A DNA stretch of 64,000 nucleotides from Euryodendron excelsum. Lineage: Eukaryota; Streptophyta; Magnoliopsida; Ericales; Pentaphylacaceae. Position 1 is the stretch's first letter; each line of letters begins with the position of its first letter. The translations under genes and the position numbers were made by a program. The DNA is taken from the NCBI GenBank assembly GCA_033060915.1, contig CM065398.1:4400501-4464500 (forward strand). Reading direction: 5' to 3'. The notes under the pieces were generated by a model that was not told where the DNA came from, did no database searches, and saw nothing but the letters and a program-made list of their open reading frames with translations. Below are positions 47,533 through 60,030 of this stretch, in pieces.

Positions 47533-48063
47533 TATAATTTTAATGTTTTATGATGAATTGATCTATGTTTAAATCCTAATTTATATTTGATCATATGCAT
47601 ACATTTCTTGTTTGGGCAATCTAGGTATCAATCTTATGAAGATATTTGTGCAATCACTTGTTTTATAAAAGCTATTTTTCAACAAAGAAGTCTCGACCAT
47701 TTTCCTTAAGTGCTAATAACATTGATTTAGAAATGTCTTACCTCGTCAGATAGTGCCAACTATATTCTGTAAGTGTCAATAATATTTTATTTGGAAAATA
47801 CAAAATTGCTCTTTGGACACCAAATGTCGACAAGCATGTTTTATAGTGTCAAGAATCTGTTTATAGATTTAAAATCTTTTGAAAGATACAAAATAGCGTT
47901 AGCATTCTTGATTTGTAGTGTTAGCGCCTCTATATATACATACATTATACATACATGCTTATAAATTGATTTTAAACCCTATTGTCGACCTCATTGGCTC
48001 ATCTGTTCTTCGATTCAAAACGAGAACTCTTCCCTCTCTTTCTATACTCTCAAATCCCATACT
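47533..48063 (+). promoter_or_regulatory. Spacer between copia pol and third ORF with a TATA-like box
   Basis: 531 bp without a coding frame. CTATATATACATACATTATA at about 47930-47950 lies roughly 120-135 bases before the ATG at 48064, followed by a CT-rich stretch (about 48030-48050). It could be an internal promoter for the third ORF or a polyprotein-mRNA spacer. Low certainty. Confidence 0.3.
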
Positions 48064-49705
48064 ATGACCCTTCCACAACCAAAATCTTCCATTCAATCAT
48101 TCAACATAACCATTTATGGCTCCAAAATAAATGAAAAAGGGAAAAAAATCGAAGGAAACCTCACCGAAGAAAAGAAGATGATTGATGAATCTTCCACACA
48201 GAAAAAAGGGAAAATGAGGAAAGAAAAGGATGAATCATCTCGGGCTACTAAGAAGAAGAAAGGAAACGAGGTTGTGATTGAGGCAGTGGACCCTGATTTG
48301 CTCAGTGACGACATCTACTTGAAGAATAAGTCTCTTAAGGCCAGGTCTGAGACCTCTATGTCTTCACGAAAGGTTGTTAAAGGGCGTTGGATAAACTTTG
48401 AGTTCATTACTGGACTAAGCTTTCCTTTTGAGCCTAAGTTCAATAATATTGGGTGGATGAGTTTGGCAACTCTCTCTAAGAAAACACTTATCCTCACCTA
48501 GTGAGGCATTTCTATGCAAACTTGGAAATTGGGAATGACATCTACAAATTGCATAGCTATGTTAAAGGTGTTGAAATCTCCATAAGTGGAAGTGTGTTGG
48601 GAGAAGTTTTCAATATGGCTGATGATGGAATTGTTACTCTTAATGATTATGAATCTGAAGCTTTGACACTGATCCTAAAGAGACCAATTTTTGATGATCG
48701 TCTTAAGTTCAAAGTAGATGAATTATCTCTTGAACTCAGACTGGTTCACCATTTTATCAATCACTTGATTATACCAAGAACTAAAAGATTTGAGTATGTC
48801 TCTAACTTAGACATGTTTTTACTTTGGATCGATCTCACTAACTAAAGAGCAAAGATGACAAATTATATCATAAAAAGGATGTTTGAGGCCTCTACTTGTA
48901 AGAAGAGTAGTCTTCCTTATGGAATGGTTCAAGCACTTTGGAGTTGATTTGGCTGGAGAAAAGATTTTAGAGGTTGATCCTCAAAATAATGAATATAATG
49001 TTGCCACTCTCAAGAGTATATGTTTGATGAGGGAAGCTAGAAATGGGCCACTACTAGCGATCTCATTGGAACAAAACCAAAAGCTGGTAAGTCCTTGTTT
49101 GTTAAACCCATTGAGGTAGACCCTGAAGCCACTATCCATATCGGCTGGGTGTTTGATATGCTAATAGGAATACTGGAGTACTAAAACTCCATGCTTGACA
49201 AGTTTAACTCCAAGCTTGACAATGGTATTGCAAGGATGATAATTGTGGAAAGGAAGGTAATGAAGTTACGTAAAGATGTGAAGGCAATGAAGAAAGAGGT
49301 AAGGGTAGAAATTCAGAAATCTTTCAATCAAGAACTTTCCCCCATCGACAAGGATGAGGATACCTCTAACACTAAAAATGATGAGTCTTTGGAGAGGCAA
49401 CTAACAAGGATGAAGTTACTAAGGGGCAAGAAGTTGAGGAGAAAATAGAGAAAAATAAAGAACCTACAGTAGAAAGTGAGGAAGAAGGAGAAAAAGGGGT
49501 AGAAGACCAAACTAAAAAGGAAGCTAAAGAAGAAGAGGAGGTAGAAGCAGTTAAAGCTGCCACTGAGACTGATGTGGCTAATCTTCCACCCTTTTCCACT
49601 GATCCTAAACCTTCTCTCAAACCCTTTAATAAGAAATATGGTCTAAGAGAAAGACCTTACAAATCTTCTTTCTCAAACACTGCAAACACTACTGTTGACA
49701 TCTAG
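48064..49705 (+). pseudogene. Third ORF of the copia element (env-position, plant-transposon-protein-like)
   Basis: It starts at ATG 48064 (MTLPQPKSSIQSFN) and ends at TAG 49703-49705, about 545 codons if frameshifts are ignored. A lysine- and glutamate-rich N-terminus is followed by WINFEFITGLSFPFEPKF and, after a one-base shift near 48490, TYPHLVRHFYANLE... This part resembles the 'putative plant transposon protein' domain often seen in plant retroelement proteins. At 49191-49320 there is a coiled-coil-like stretch (ERKVMKLRKDVKAMKKEV), then an acidic tail ending NTTVDI. At least three frame changes and stops break it. SIRE elements carry an extra ORF in this place that has been called env-like. 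I see no convincing membrane segments. Confidence 0.68.
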
Positions 49706-49831
49706 CTTATGAACCTCAATTGCATTTCACATTCTGATGTTGCTTTTGAAATTCTATACAATTTTATGTTTTAAATGTCTATAAGGATGATTACTCTTTT
49801 GGATATGCTGCTATATATTTTGGATGGTTAT

Positions 49832-51110
49832 TGTAAGCACCCCATTTTTGCCGGCTCGGCAATCTCTTGCCCGACCAGATTCACTTTCAAATACCATAAC
49901 ACATTCAAATCCAAACTGACCTTTCAAACTCTAATTTGGTCAACCCGTCGCCTCTCGGGCCCGTCTGGCCCATTTGAAGCAAAAAGACCAAAGTGCCCCT
50001 AAGGCATCATCGAATCCATCTTAATCTAGCATGCTCTTTGAGAAGGTACCTAAGTCCTCAGAGCTATAAGTCCACCCCTTCCAAGATTGTCCCAGACAAT
50101 TCGGCATGCTTAGAATGCCATTCGAACCAATTCCGGGCTCATTCTGATGGTTCCTAGTTAAAATAACCATTTTACCCCTAGTGGGCCGATCATCCTTTTT
50201 CAACCACACCAGCTCTAGGTACCAAATCGGTAAACCTCCGGGGCACTCCCGCGAGTATCCCCAATCTCTGAGTGCCATCCCGATCCGTTCTAGGATCATT
50301 CTGGTGAATCCCAGTTAAAATGACTAGTTTACCCCTAGTAGGTCGGTCATCCTTCTCTACCATACTGGCTCTGGGTGTTAAACTGAAAACTCCTGGGACA
50401 CTCTGAGTGCGCCTGTCTCTTTTCTAGCTAAGCCTCATATCCTGACAGCATTTCAAATAGAACCAGAGAGAGTTGTAGTGGAGCCTGGCCAAAATATGGC
50501 TTGGAGCCACTCCTAGTGGCGCCCAGATCTTTGCCTTGTAGCCTAAGGTCATATCAATCTTCAGGATCACATCCATACTGAGGTGGAGCTAGGAAAAAAT
50601 TGTCTAGGCACCACTCTAAGTTGCACCACCACCTCCATTTTTGGCCTGTAAATACAGGCATCCCCCTATCGTATTCCAGGTCCGAAAAATAGCAAAGAAA
50701 CTCTGACTCTCTAGAGACATACCTCGAAAATTCGCTAAAACCCTAATTCTCTTGAGGTTCTTAGCCTCCAAGCCTCTCAAGTCTTCTTTAAGCTCAAGCC
50801 AAGCCTTTATTGAAGCTCCATTGAAGGTTGAAGACAAGGTAGGGTTTCTATTTTACTTTTATGCTCTCTCACTCCCTCTCTTCTCCTTCCTAGTCCACCT
50901 GGACTATTATCTCTTTTAATCCCCATCTTTAACCCTTTTCTTTTTACATGCTTGAAACAAGAGGACCTTAGGTCCATGCCTAGGGGAAGCTTTAGATAGA
51001 TCACCGTGTCGAGGGTCTTCTTTTAAACTAAGTAATCATGGTATGGTTTTAAGGCTCCTTGTAATTTGATGAAATCTTCAACCTTGTATGTTCACGACCC
51101 TATGCATTAT
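49832..51110 (+). repeat. Left part of an array-less giant-family LTR
   Basis: It starts TGTAAGCACCCCATTTTTG at 49832 in the copia 3' flank (left flank gttat). It carries the ~150-bp U3 repeat (50130-50400), a GGCGCC-type inverted repeat remnant (50500-50630), a weak TATA (TGTAAATAC at about 50649), the donor-like CAAGGTAGG (50838) and the 'gcatgcttgaaacaag' phrase. It lacks the CTCGAG array and dyad block. It stops near 51110, where an inverted copy begins. Confidence 0.75.
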
Positions 51111-51560
51111 ATTAAAAATAAGAACAATATATGAACATGACAAATATAATGCATAGAGGTTGTGAAAATACAAGGTTGAAGGTTTTATCACATTATAAGG
51201 GGCCTTAAAACCATACCATGATTGGTTAGGCTAAGGGAAAATCCCCGACACGGTGATCTCCCTAAAGCTTCCCCTAGGCATGGACCTAAGGTCCTCTTGT
51301 TTCAAGCATGCAAGAAGAGGGGGTTTGGAGATGGGGATTGAAATAGAAGAATAGTCCAAGTGGACTAGGAGGGAGAAGAGAGAGGGGGATTGTAGAAATA
51401 GAACACTACCTTGCCTTTTTGTTAGCTTGAATGCTTCAATGGAGGACTTGCTTGAACCTTTTAATGGCTTTCAAGAGCTTCCAACGGCTAGACTTCATCT
51501 TCAATAGAGTGAGGAGGCTAGGGTTTCAGTGTTTAGGGCTAGAGGGGGGTAGAGCTTTGA
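50690..51560. repeat. Inverted repeat of LTR R-region sequence
   Basis: The plus-strand arm (about 50690-51110) is mirrored on the opposite strand at about 51140-51560. The centre 'cctatgcattatatt...aatataatgcatagagg' is itself palindromic. Shared phrases include the CT-rich leader, 'cctaggggaagcttta' and 'aaccttgtat' read in opposite directions. The arms are diverged, with similarity best near the centre. Confidence 0.75.
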
Positions 51561-51905
51561 GAGAATTAGGGTTTTGAGGAATTTTGACGGCTATAAAGAG
51601 TTTGCTAGAGCTTTATTGCAATTTTTTGTTACTAGATTTGACGCAGAAGGGTCTCATAGGTTCGGATGTGCTATCAAGCCTGGAAAAGGAAAAAGAAAAA
51701 GAAAAAGAAAATACAATCAATTTGTGGAGTTGAAGGATTTATGCAACGCATACCCTATGAACGTCCCTTTTTTGAGGAAATCTAGGTATGATGTTGAGTT
51801 CATTTTGGAGGCGGGGTTTTGCCTCTATTATGTAATACAATACCACTTCGGCATGGGTCGGTTGATGATTCTCTGTTTGAGCAATCTTGTATTTATAGAC
51901 AGAGA
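51561..51905. other. Unassigned stretch with an open frame
   Basis: A plus-strand frame at 51574-51957 would encode 127 residues with a basic KRKRKRK stretch; I do not recognise it. On the reverse strand CTATAAATACAAG (about 51892-51904) looks like a TATA box. It lies between an LTR remnant and reverse-strand leader DNA and may be a rearranged piece of either, or captured host DNA. Confidence 0.3.
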
Positions 51906-52829
51906 GAGATTTGGGCCTCTCTTGAGATATAGTTCTATGCATGCCATGAATCCTTAGAGTTGATGAACCCTTAGGAGTTTTGGTAGGTTCTATTAATATG
52001 AGATTGGATTGTTTCTTTCTCTATATGGTTGATTACATTCATGAGAATGCAATGACTTGAGTTACTTGGAACTCTTGTACCGAAATAGATATAGATGCAT
52101 GAGCATAATGGAAGTGAATATGTGAGCTGCACGATAATAGTAAATGAGTGGTTTAGAAGACCCTATTCGTGTCCTGCTTCTGCCTTCAATTTTCTTGGTA
52201 CTTGGAGATGATGGGGGAAGATAGAAGACAAGAAACAAAATATAAGTTAGTGTGTTGATTTAAAAGTTTTTATGTAATGTATGTCCTAGAGGTGCCCCTG
52301 CTCTTTGAGGGGGACTAAACGTGACATGTTGGCTCACTTTTGGAGATAGGGGGCCATACTTGTGTCTAGAATCATTTACACATTCATACATTCATTCATG
52401 GAAACAAAGAAAAAGTAGTAACCTATTGATTGAACTTAAGCTTGAGTAGATGTAATTGAAGTACATCATAATAGGGGGAGAGGGAAGATTTTCCTTGGGA
52501 CCTTCACCTATCTACTTCACAATTGAAATCCTAAACTACTCTTGAGTCTTCGGATTTGCCTTATTTGATGGAGGTTGGTAAGAGACATTGCTTCCGAATT
52601 TGCCCCTTATCTTCTTGCATCCCTATCTCCATAAGCAAAGAGGGATTGAGGCCCCTCTCTATGAGATGACTTGAAATGCATGCCATGAGTCCTTAGGATT
52701 ATGTAGAAACCCTTAGAAGTTTGGTAAGTTTTATGCAAGGGAGAGCGAGCTTAGTGTCACTCTCTATAGGCTGATCGTATGCATGAGATTGTAATGACTT
52801 GAGTTATTTTAGAACTCTCATCTCGAAAT
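51906..52829 (-). other. Reverse-strand leader of a giant-family element, first part
   Basis: The reverse strand aligns with 15000-15560 of the giant element: 'aaatccgaagactcaagagtag', 'ctccaaaagtgagcc', and the AGAGGGGCC...CCCTCT phrase. The part at about 51930-52090 is a second, diverged copy of 52675-52829, so the leader is internally duplicated. No gag follows on this strand. Confidence 0.65.
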
Positions 52830-55800
52830 TGTAAGCATCCCATTTTTGCCTGCTTAGTGATCTCAGATTCGACCAAGCTCACTTTCAAACTTCACATGCA
52901 CATTCAGACTCACCCACCCTTCAAACTCTAATCCAATCCATCGGTCACTTCCTGGGCTCGTTGAGCCTACTTAAACCCAAATAACCATTTTGCCCCTAGG
53001 CATCCGATCGTCTTAGAGAACCACACTGGCTTTGGGTATCAAACCGGTAACCTCCCAAGGATACTTTATTTAGTATTCCTAACCGTCCAACACCTTTCCA
53101 GATCATTCAGAGTCTATTTCGGCAAGTCTAGTACAAAAATGATCGTTTTACTCCTAGTGGGCCGGTTGCCTTTTCCAACCATGCCGGTTTTGGATATCAA
53201 ATTGGCAACCCCCCAGAACACTCTTGATAGTGTTTCTAACCTTCAAGCCTTCTAGCGGGTCATTTCGAGTCCATTTTGGTGGTTTCTTGGTTAAGTTGAC
53301 CGTTTTGCCCCTAGTGGGCTGGTCAATGTTTTCAAACATCCCGGCATTATTTCTCAAGCCCGTTACTCCTGGGACACTCTTTCAAGAGTTTCTATCCATT
53401 CCCAGCCTTCTGGATTATTCCCAGACTTTTTGGAGTCACTCCTAAGGGAGCCAAGCCAAAAATTGCATGGTAGTCACTAGGACAGGAGCTCAAATCTTCT
53501 CCATTGCGTACGAAGGGTCAAAGATACGTTTCTTGTCACCTTAAAAATTTTCCTAAGTGGTTGACGCCACTAGTAGTGGTGCCAAGACAATAAATGGCCA
53601 GGCACCACTCCTAGTGGCGCTAGTGTAAAATTTACCCTAGCGCCATTGTAATAGGCACCAAGGCAGTTTTAATTGCCTATAAATACAGACCCTCCCCTGC
53701 GTAAAAAGGGCCCACAAACTCAGTCCAGAAACGTTGACTCTTTAAAAACAGAGCTCGAAGTCTCTCCAAACCCTAGTCCTCTCAAGTCTCTTCAAGCCCT
53801 AGCCTCCATACACTTAAACCTTAGCCTATACACACTCCATGCACTCAAACACAAGCCTTTAATCAAGCCATTGAAGACTTAAGTGCTGCAACTTCAAAAC
53901 TCTCAAGGTTCAAGTAAAGCAAAGTAATCAGAACAAGAAAAATATAAGGTTGGTTTTCTATTTACGTTTATGTAATTCCCCCCTCTCTCTTCTCTCTCCT
54001 AACCCACTTGGGTTTTCTTCTATTTTAATCCCCATCTTCTACCTCCTCTTCTTTCATGCTTGAAACAAGGGATTCCCCAATTCATGCATAGGAAGGACTG
54101 TTGAAAGTCACCGTGCTGGGGGCTTTCATCTAGTTCAACTTTAGACTGTGTGAATTTGGCCCCCCTTGATTATGTGGTAAAGCCTAACCTTGTATGTTTA
54201 TGACCCTACTTGCATTATGTATGTCATCTTCATACATCAATTGAATATTATTTTCAAAGTTGTTTTCAAAACTTGCATTAAAATCCTCTTTCAAAACTTG
54301 CATTAAAAATCTTCGGGTCTATTTGGTAAATGTTTTTTGTTTTTTTTTTGAAAAAAAATAAAAAAATAATAAAAAACAGTGTTTGTTTTCTGTTTTTTGT
54401 TTTTAGCTATTTACAAAATTCAAAAAAAGAAAATGAAAAATACTAAAATAGGTGTGTACTCTATTTCTAAAATATTGGTCTGGTACTGTTGGCATAATGG
54501 TAACCTACAAATGTCCATTACCAAACCATAAAAAACACAGCAAAAACACACATCAAAAGCACACAGCAGAAAATTAAAACTGACAGCATTACCAAACGGA
54601 CCCTTCTTCTTTTAAACTTGTTTTCAAAACCACAATCTTAAGATGATTCTAGCCATTCCATGGTTAGGGTTAGTTTAGAAAAGTGTTATATTTAATGTGA
54701 TCATTATAATCCATATTTCAAATCCTTGTTTTGTTTTCAAAATCATAACCCTAGAATGGTTCTAATCTTTTCATGTTTAGAATCATTTTAGAAAAGTGAG
54801 ATATTGAAGAGACTTGTAAAAGTCCATATTCAAATCCTTTTCCAAAATTGCTTTTCAAATCTACTTTCTAAAAACTCTCTTTTCAAAGATTCTACTTTCC
54901 AAAAACTCTTTGCATTGAAGCTCAAGTCAAGCCTTAGAATCCATGGTTAGGAAACCCTAATTCCTTTACTGAAATCATGACTTTCTATTTTGCCTTAAAA
55001 CCTAGGTTTCCAAAACTATTTTCTGCACAAAAATCGTAGATTTCCAAAACCTCTTATTCACATCAAAATCATAGATTTCGAAAACCTCTTTTTCACACCA
55101 AATCATAGGTTTCCAAATCCAAGATTTTCAAAACTCAACATTTCTAATTCCATGTCAAATCCAATATTTCAATTTAGCAAACCAAACCCAATCCTCCAAT
55201 TTAGAAAACCAAATCCAATCCTCCAATTTAGGAAACCAAATCAAATCTCCCACTTTGGAAAACAAAATCAAATCATCTATTTTTGAAAATAAAAATCCAA
55301 TCTTTAACTTTAGGAAATAGAAATATAATCTTTCCTAATTCTAATCTTTCCTAACTTCAAGTATTTTCAAAATTCAAATTTTCAAACATTTCCTAATTTC
55401 AAACTTTCAAATCTTTTTCTAAATTTCTAATTTCAAATCTGTCTAAGTTCAAATCTTTCCTAATCCAAAATTTTTCAAATTTCAAATCTTTCTAAATTCA
55501 AACATTTCTTAAATTCAAAAATTTCCAAATTCAAAACTTTGCTAAAATGAAACTTTCCTAATTTGGCACTTTCCTAAAATAGAACTTTTCTATTTTGAAA
55601 CTTTCTTAATTCAAAGGTTTTTTAAATCCATTCTTTCCTAAACCCTAACTTTTTAAGTTATTTCAAAACAAGTATCCAAGTCAAATCTTTTCCAATCATT
55701 ACAAGTCAAGTTTTTCTAAATCAAATCAAATCATCCCTAAATTCTATCTTTCTTAATTCTAAGTATTCTAAAATCAAACTTTCTAAAATCAAACTTTTCA

Positions 55801-56806
55801 AATCAAGTATTTTCAACTGCATGCTTTAACCCTAGGTTACCAAAGTCTTAGGATACCTAAACCCTAGTTTAACTCTAACCCTGAAGTTAGAAAGGTCCAA
55901 CTCTTTTCTAAACCAAGATGGTTTTCAAACTCCAATTAAGGTCAAAATATTTTCAAAATTCCATTTTTCCAAACCAAGTCCAATTTCCAATCTTCCAATC
56001 AAAATTTCAAATCGAACCTTTTTTAAATTTAACTTTTGTCTGAACTACGACTGACCTGATTCCTAACAAAGGGATATGTAGGTAACCCTCATGGGTGCGG
56101 CCACAACCTTTTTCAAAATTCCACCACCTTTTTCAAATTTCCAATTCAACCTTTTTTTCAAATTTCCAATTTCACAACCTTTTTTTCAAGCCTCCAATTT
56201 CACAACTTTTTCAAAACTCCAATTCTCTTTTTCAAAATCTCTTTTCAAATCATTTTCTTGTACTTGCATGTCAGGCATCATATCAAACATCTTTCTAAAA
56301 TTCTTTTCAAAGTGGATATAATTGGACAATGGATAATCGAAGATTCTAAATGAGTTAACCTAGGATGAATAGACGTGTAGGTACCACAAGGGCGGGATAA
56401 GGTGATAGCCTAGTGCATTTTTTCTTTACATAACCAACCTCTAAATCTAGAATCACTGTTTTCAAAGACGAAAATGGAGTTATTTTTAAAAAATGGCTTA
56501 AATCCTTCTAAAGGTTGCCAAATAACCTATTTTCTCCAAAAACCCTCTCTCGAGGAAGTTTTCCAAAACCTTTTAAAAAATCGTTAAGTGTAGTTTTCGG
56601 ATTGTACTTAGTTTTAGGTGACCTAACTCACCATAATCAAGTTAGGTGGGGACTCCAAACTTTTTCGAAAAGCTCTTAATCAAATCAATTTTCAATTCAA
56701 ACCTAGTCTCACTTATCTTTCTAGGAGGATGAGTTCTAACTAGAGAGTACCGTGTTTTTCCCACTTGAGTGTGTATTCCTTGAGTACGAAAAATCGGGGT
56801 GCGATA
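52830..56806 (+). mobile_element. Solo LTR of the array-less giant subfamily
   Basis: It starts TGTAAGCATCCC and ends GGGTGCGATA, 3,977 bp, flanked by gaaat (52825-52829) and gagat (56807-56811). The leader on either side rejoins across it when compared with 15010-15060. It has the ~150-bp repeat (52970-53350), GGCGCC-type inverted repeats (about 53570-53665), TATAAATA at 53678-53685 and the pyrimidine-rich tract, but no CTCGAG array or dyad block. A MITE lies inside it. Confidence 0.87.
54315..54603. mobile_element. MITE (289 bp) with GGGTC-type terminal inverted repeats
   Basis: The left end GGGTCTATTTGGTAA matches the reverse complement of the right end (GGGTCCGTTTGGTAA) at 13 of 15 positions. 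The 3-bp flanks are ttc on both sides (54312-54314 and 54604-54606). The inside is AT-rich with no frame. The ends resemble Tourist/Harbinger-type MITEs, although a TTC target is not their usual TAA/TTA. It interrupts the LTR's pyrimidine-rich tract. Confidence 0.75.
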
Positions 56807-57601
56807 GAGATGAAGCATTGAATGTATGTATATGTATGCAAGAGTATAGGGAAAGAGAATGCAATAATAAAGTAAATATGCATGCATGAACATTATATAG
56901 GCATTATAGCAGTAGGAATAGACAAGAATAAAGGAAAGTAAAGCAGTCGCCCTTTACTCCATGGTTTTGAAATTGATGTGTGTTTCTTAAATTCGGCAGA
57001 GGTTCGGCTATGCATGGGTTTTTACATGAGCATGAGGTTGATGGTTTACTAATGCTTCCTAAGAAGGCTTGGTTCCTGGATCTTCAAACCTAGACCCACT
57101 TCCTAAGGTGGTACCATTATTGGTTCGTGATCCGAGCGGGGGAACCATCTAGAGGCCGTAGGCTAAGATACTAGCATAGTATCTGCCTACAACAAATTTT
57201 TCATTCCCCCTTCTAACTAGAAGAGAAGTAACCAGGTAGAGAATGCAAATATGCAAAATGCGAGTACATGTGCAGTGTGTGTGAAATTTTAAAAAATAGA
57301 AGAAAGGGCCCAACAACTCCCATTCATCCTGTCCATTCCATCTTCTCATTCATAGCAATTTATATGGACAATAAAAGTAAATGTGAACATGGTCCACCTA
57401 CAAAATAAAATGCAACAAGTCAGTATCTTGATGACAAACTTAATGCAAGATAATATGACTGAATATGAATTGAATGCAAGTGATAACAATTTTTGAAAAG
57501 TTTGATTTTAAAAATTTCAAGTGGGTAGAATTAGACAAGATAATCAAAGATTCTAGGTGAGTGAAGGGTGACAAGACATGACAATGGCCTAACCCTTTAA
57601 G
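56807..57601 (-). other. Reverse-strand leader of a giant-family element, second part
   Basis: It continues 51906-52829 after the solo LTR. The reverse strand aligns with 14240-15010, including 'ttgcattctctttccctatactc', the 'ggttcggctatgcatgggt' phrase and 'ggccattgtcatgtcttgtcacc' next to the PBS. Confidence 0.72.
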
Positions 57602-57621
57602 CATTCCCAGCGGAGTCGCCA
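57602..57621 (-). other. Primer binding site, reverse strand
   Basis: The reverse complement reads TGGCGACTCCGCTGGGAATG, two bases after an LTR end. It agrees with the site at 14214 over its first 12 bases and keeps the CTGGG that is mutated there. Confidence 0.75.
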
Positions 57622-57623
57622 GC

Positions 57624-60030
57624 TATCATGCCCTGATTTTTTGCACCATCGAGATGATATATGGAAAACACACGGTACTCTCTCGTTAGAATTCACCCTC
57701 CTAGAAAATATTTGGAGTTGCCACCTAACTTTGTTAAGGTGAGTTAGGTCACCAAAAACTAAGTGCAATTTGAAGATTAAACTTAGGGTTTTTTAAAAGG
57801 TTTTGGAAACTTCCTCAAGAGCGGTTTTTTTTTTTTTGTATGTGTAGAAAATAGATTGTTTGGTAACTTTTGGAAAGATTTAAGCCTTTTTAAAAGTGAC
57901 TTCGTTTTGGTCTTTGAAAATAGTGATTCTAGGTTCAGAGGTTAGTTACGTATAGGAAAGACGTACTAGGCTATCACCCTATCCCGCCCTTGCGATACCT
58001 ACATGTCTTTTCACCCTAGGTTCACTCATTTAGATTATCTGGTTATCCGATGTCTACTTATATCCACTTTCAGAAGTTTAGACAGAGGTTTATATCATCA
58101 CTTTAGGGACAATATGATGCATCATATGCAAGAGCATGAAAAGAATTTGGAAAGAGATTTTGAAGAAATGAATTGAAATTTTGAAAATATTATGACCGCA
58201 CCCATGAGGGTTGCCCATGTATCCCTGTATTTGAAATCAGGTCAGTCGTAGTTTGAACTCAGGATTCGATAAAAAATAGACACTTTGCGGTCTTGTTTAA
58301 TTAGAAAAGACACTTTGTGGCCTTGTTTGATTTGAAAAGACACTTTGAGGCCTTTGGAAAGTTTAATTTGAAAATGGTTTCGTTTGAACTTTGATTTGAA
58401 GATTGGAAATTGAACCTTGATTTGAATTTGACTTTGATTTGAAATCAAAGTTTGAAGTAGAACTTGCACTTATTTTGGAAAGATTGAATTGAACTTTGAA
58501 ATCATCTTGAATTGAATTGGAGTTTAAAAACTATCTTGGTTTAGAAGAAAGTTGAAGTTCCCTAACTTAGGATTAGGGGCTGAACTAGGGTTTTGGCTTC
58601 CTAGGGTTATGTAACCTAAGGTTTGAACATGCACTTGAAATAGAAAGGTTTGATTTTAGAAAAATAGATTTTAGAAAAGTTTCATTTTAGGAAAGATTTG
58701 ATTTTGAATAGATTTAAACTTAGAAAGATTTGAATTTGAGATTTGGGAAATGTTCAACTTTTGAAAAGATTTGAACTTAGAAAAACTTGAAATTTAGAAA
58801 GGTTTGAAATTAGGAAAGACTTGAAAGTTTGCAAGTAGGAAAAATTGAAATTAGGAAAGATTTGAAAGTTTGAAATTAGAAAAGATTTGAAATTTTGAAA
58901 TTAAGAAAGATTTGATCTCTATTTCCTAAAATTGAAGATTGGATTTTGTTTAAAAAAATAGATGATTTTATTTGATTTCTTATTTGAAAAAGATTTGATT
59001 TGAATGGAAATTTGAAAGCTTGAGTTTTGGAAATCTATCATTTTATGTGATTCAAGAATTAGGAAATCTATGATTTCACATACAAAAAGAGTTTTGGAAA
59101 TCTACGATTTTATGCAGAAAATACTTTTGAAAATCTATAATTTAATGCAAATAGAAAGCTATGATTTTATGTGAGGAAATAGGGATTTCCTAAATATGGG
59201 CTCTAGGGTTTTGACTTGAACTTTAAGACATGGAGCTTTTGGAAAGTAAATCTTTGAGAAGAATTTTTAGAAAGAAGATTTGCAAAACTATTTAGAAAAA
59301 AGTGTGAATATAGACTTTTGCAAGCCTCTTAAATATCTCATTTTCCTAAAATGATTCTAATCATGAGAAGACTAAAACCATTATAGGGTTGTGCCTTTGA
59401 AAACAACTAGGATTTGAACCCTAATATGGACTTGGATGGTCTCTTTGAATGTAACACTTTCAGAAAACAAACCTAACTATGGAATGGCTAGAATCACCTT
59501 AAAGTTGTGATTTCTTTGAAAAACAATTTAAGAATTGAACCCAAATTTGGACCTTGATGGTCATATTAAATATAACATTTTCATAAAACAACCCTAACTA
59601 TGGGATGGCTAAAATCATCTTAGGGTTGTGGTTTTGAAAACAACTTTGCAAGAAAAGGTTTTGAATGCAAGTTTTGAAAGAAACTTTTAATGCAAGTTTG
59701 AAAACACCTTTTGAATGCACGATTATGATAGTAACAATGTAATGCAGGCATGAACATACAAGGTCATATGTCACCACATAACCAAGGGGGCTGAACCCAC
59801 ACCATCTTAGGTGGAACTCAAAGAAAATCCCCGACACGGTGATTCTCTCCAAGCCCTTCCTAGGCATGAATCGAGAGGTTCCTTGTCTCAAGCATGCAAG
59901 AAGAGGAGGTAGAAGATGGGGATTAAATTAGAAGAAAACCCAAGTAGGTTAAGAGAGAGAAGAGAGAGAGAGGGGGATTACATAATTTAACTAGAAACCC
60001 TACCTTGTCTAGCACGCCTCTTGCGGTCCT
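57624..60030 (-). repeat. Truncated reverse-strand LTR (R-U5 part) of the giant family
   Basis: The reverse strand ends GGGCATGATA at 57624, the counterpart of GGGCGCGACA. It holds the purine-rich tract (58260-59700) and the CT-rich R leader, and is cut near 60030 just past the conserved CAAGGTAGG site. U3 is absent. It is the 5' LTR of the element whose leader lies at 51906-57601. Confidence 0.75.
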
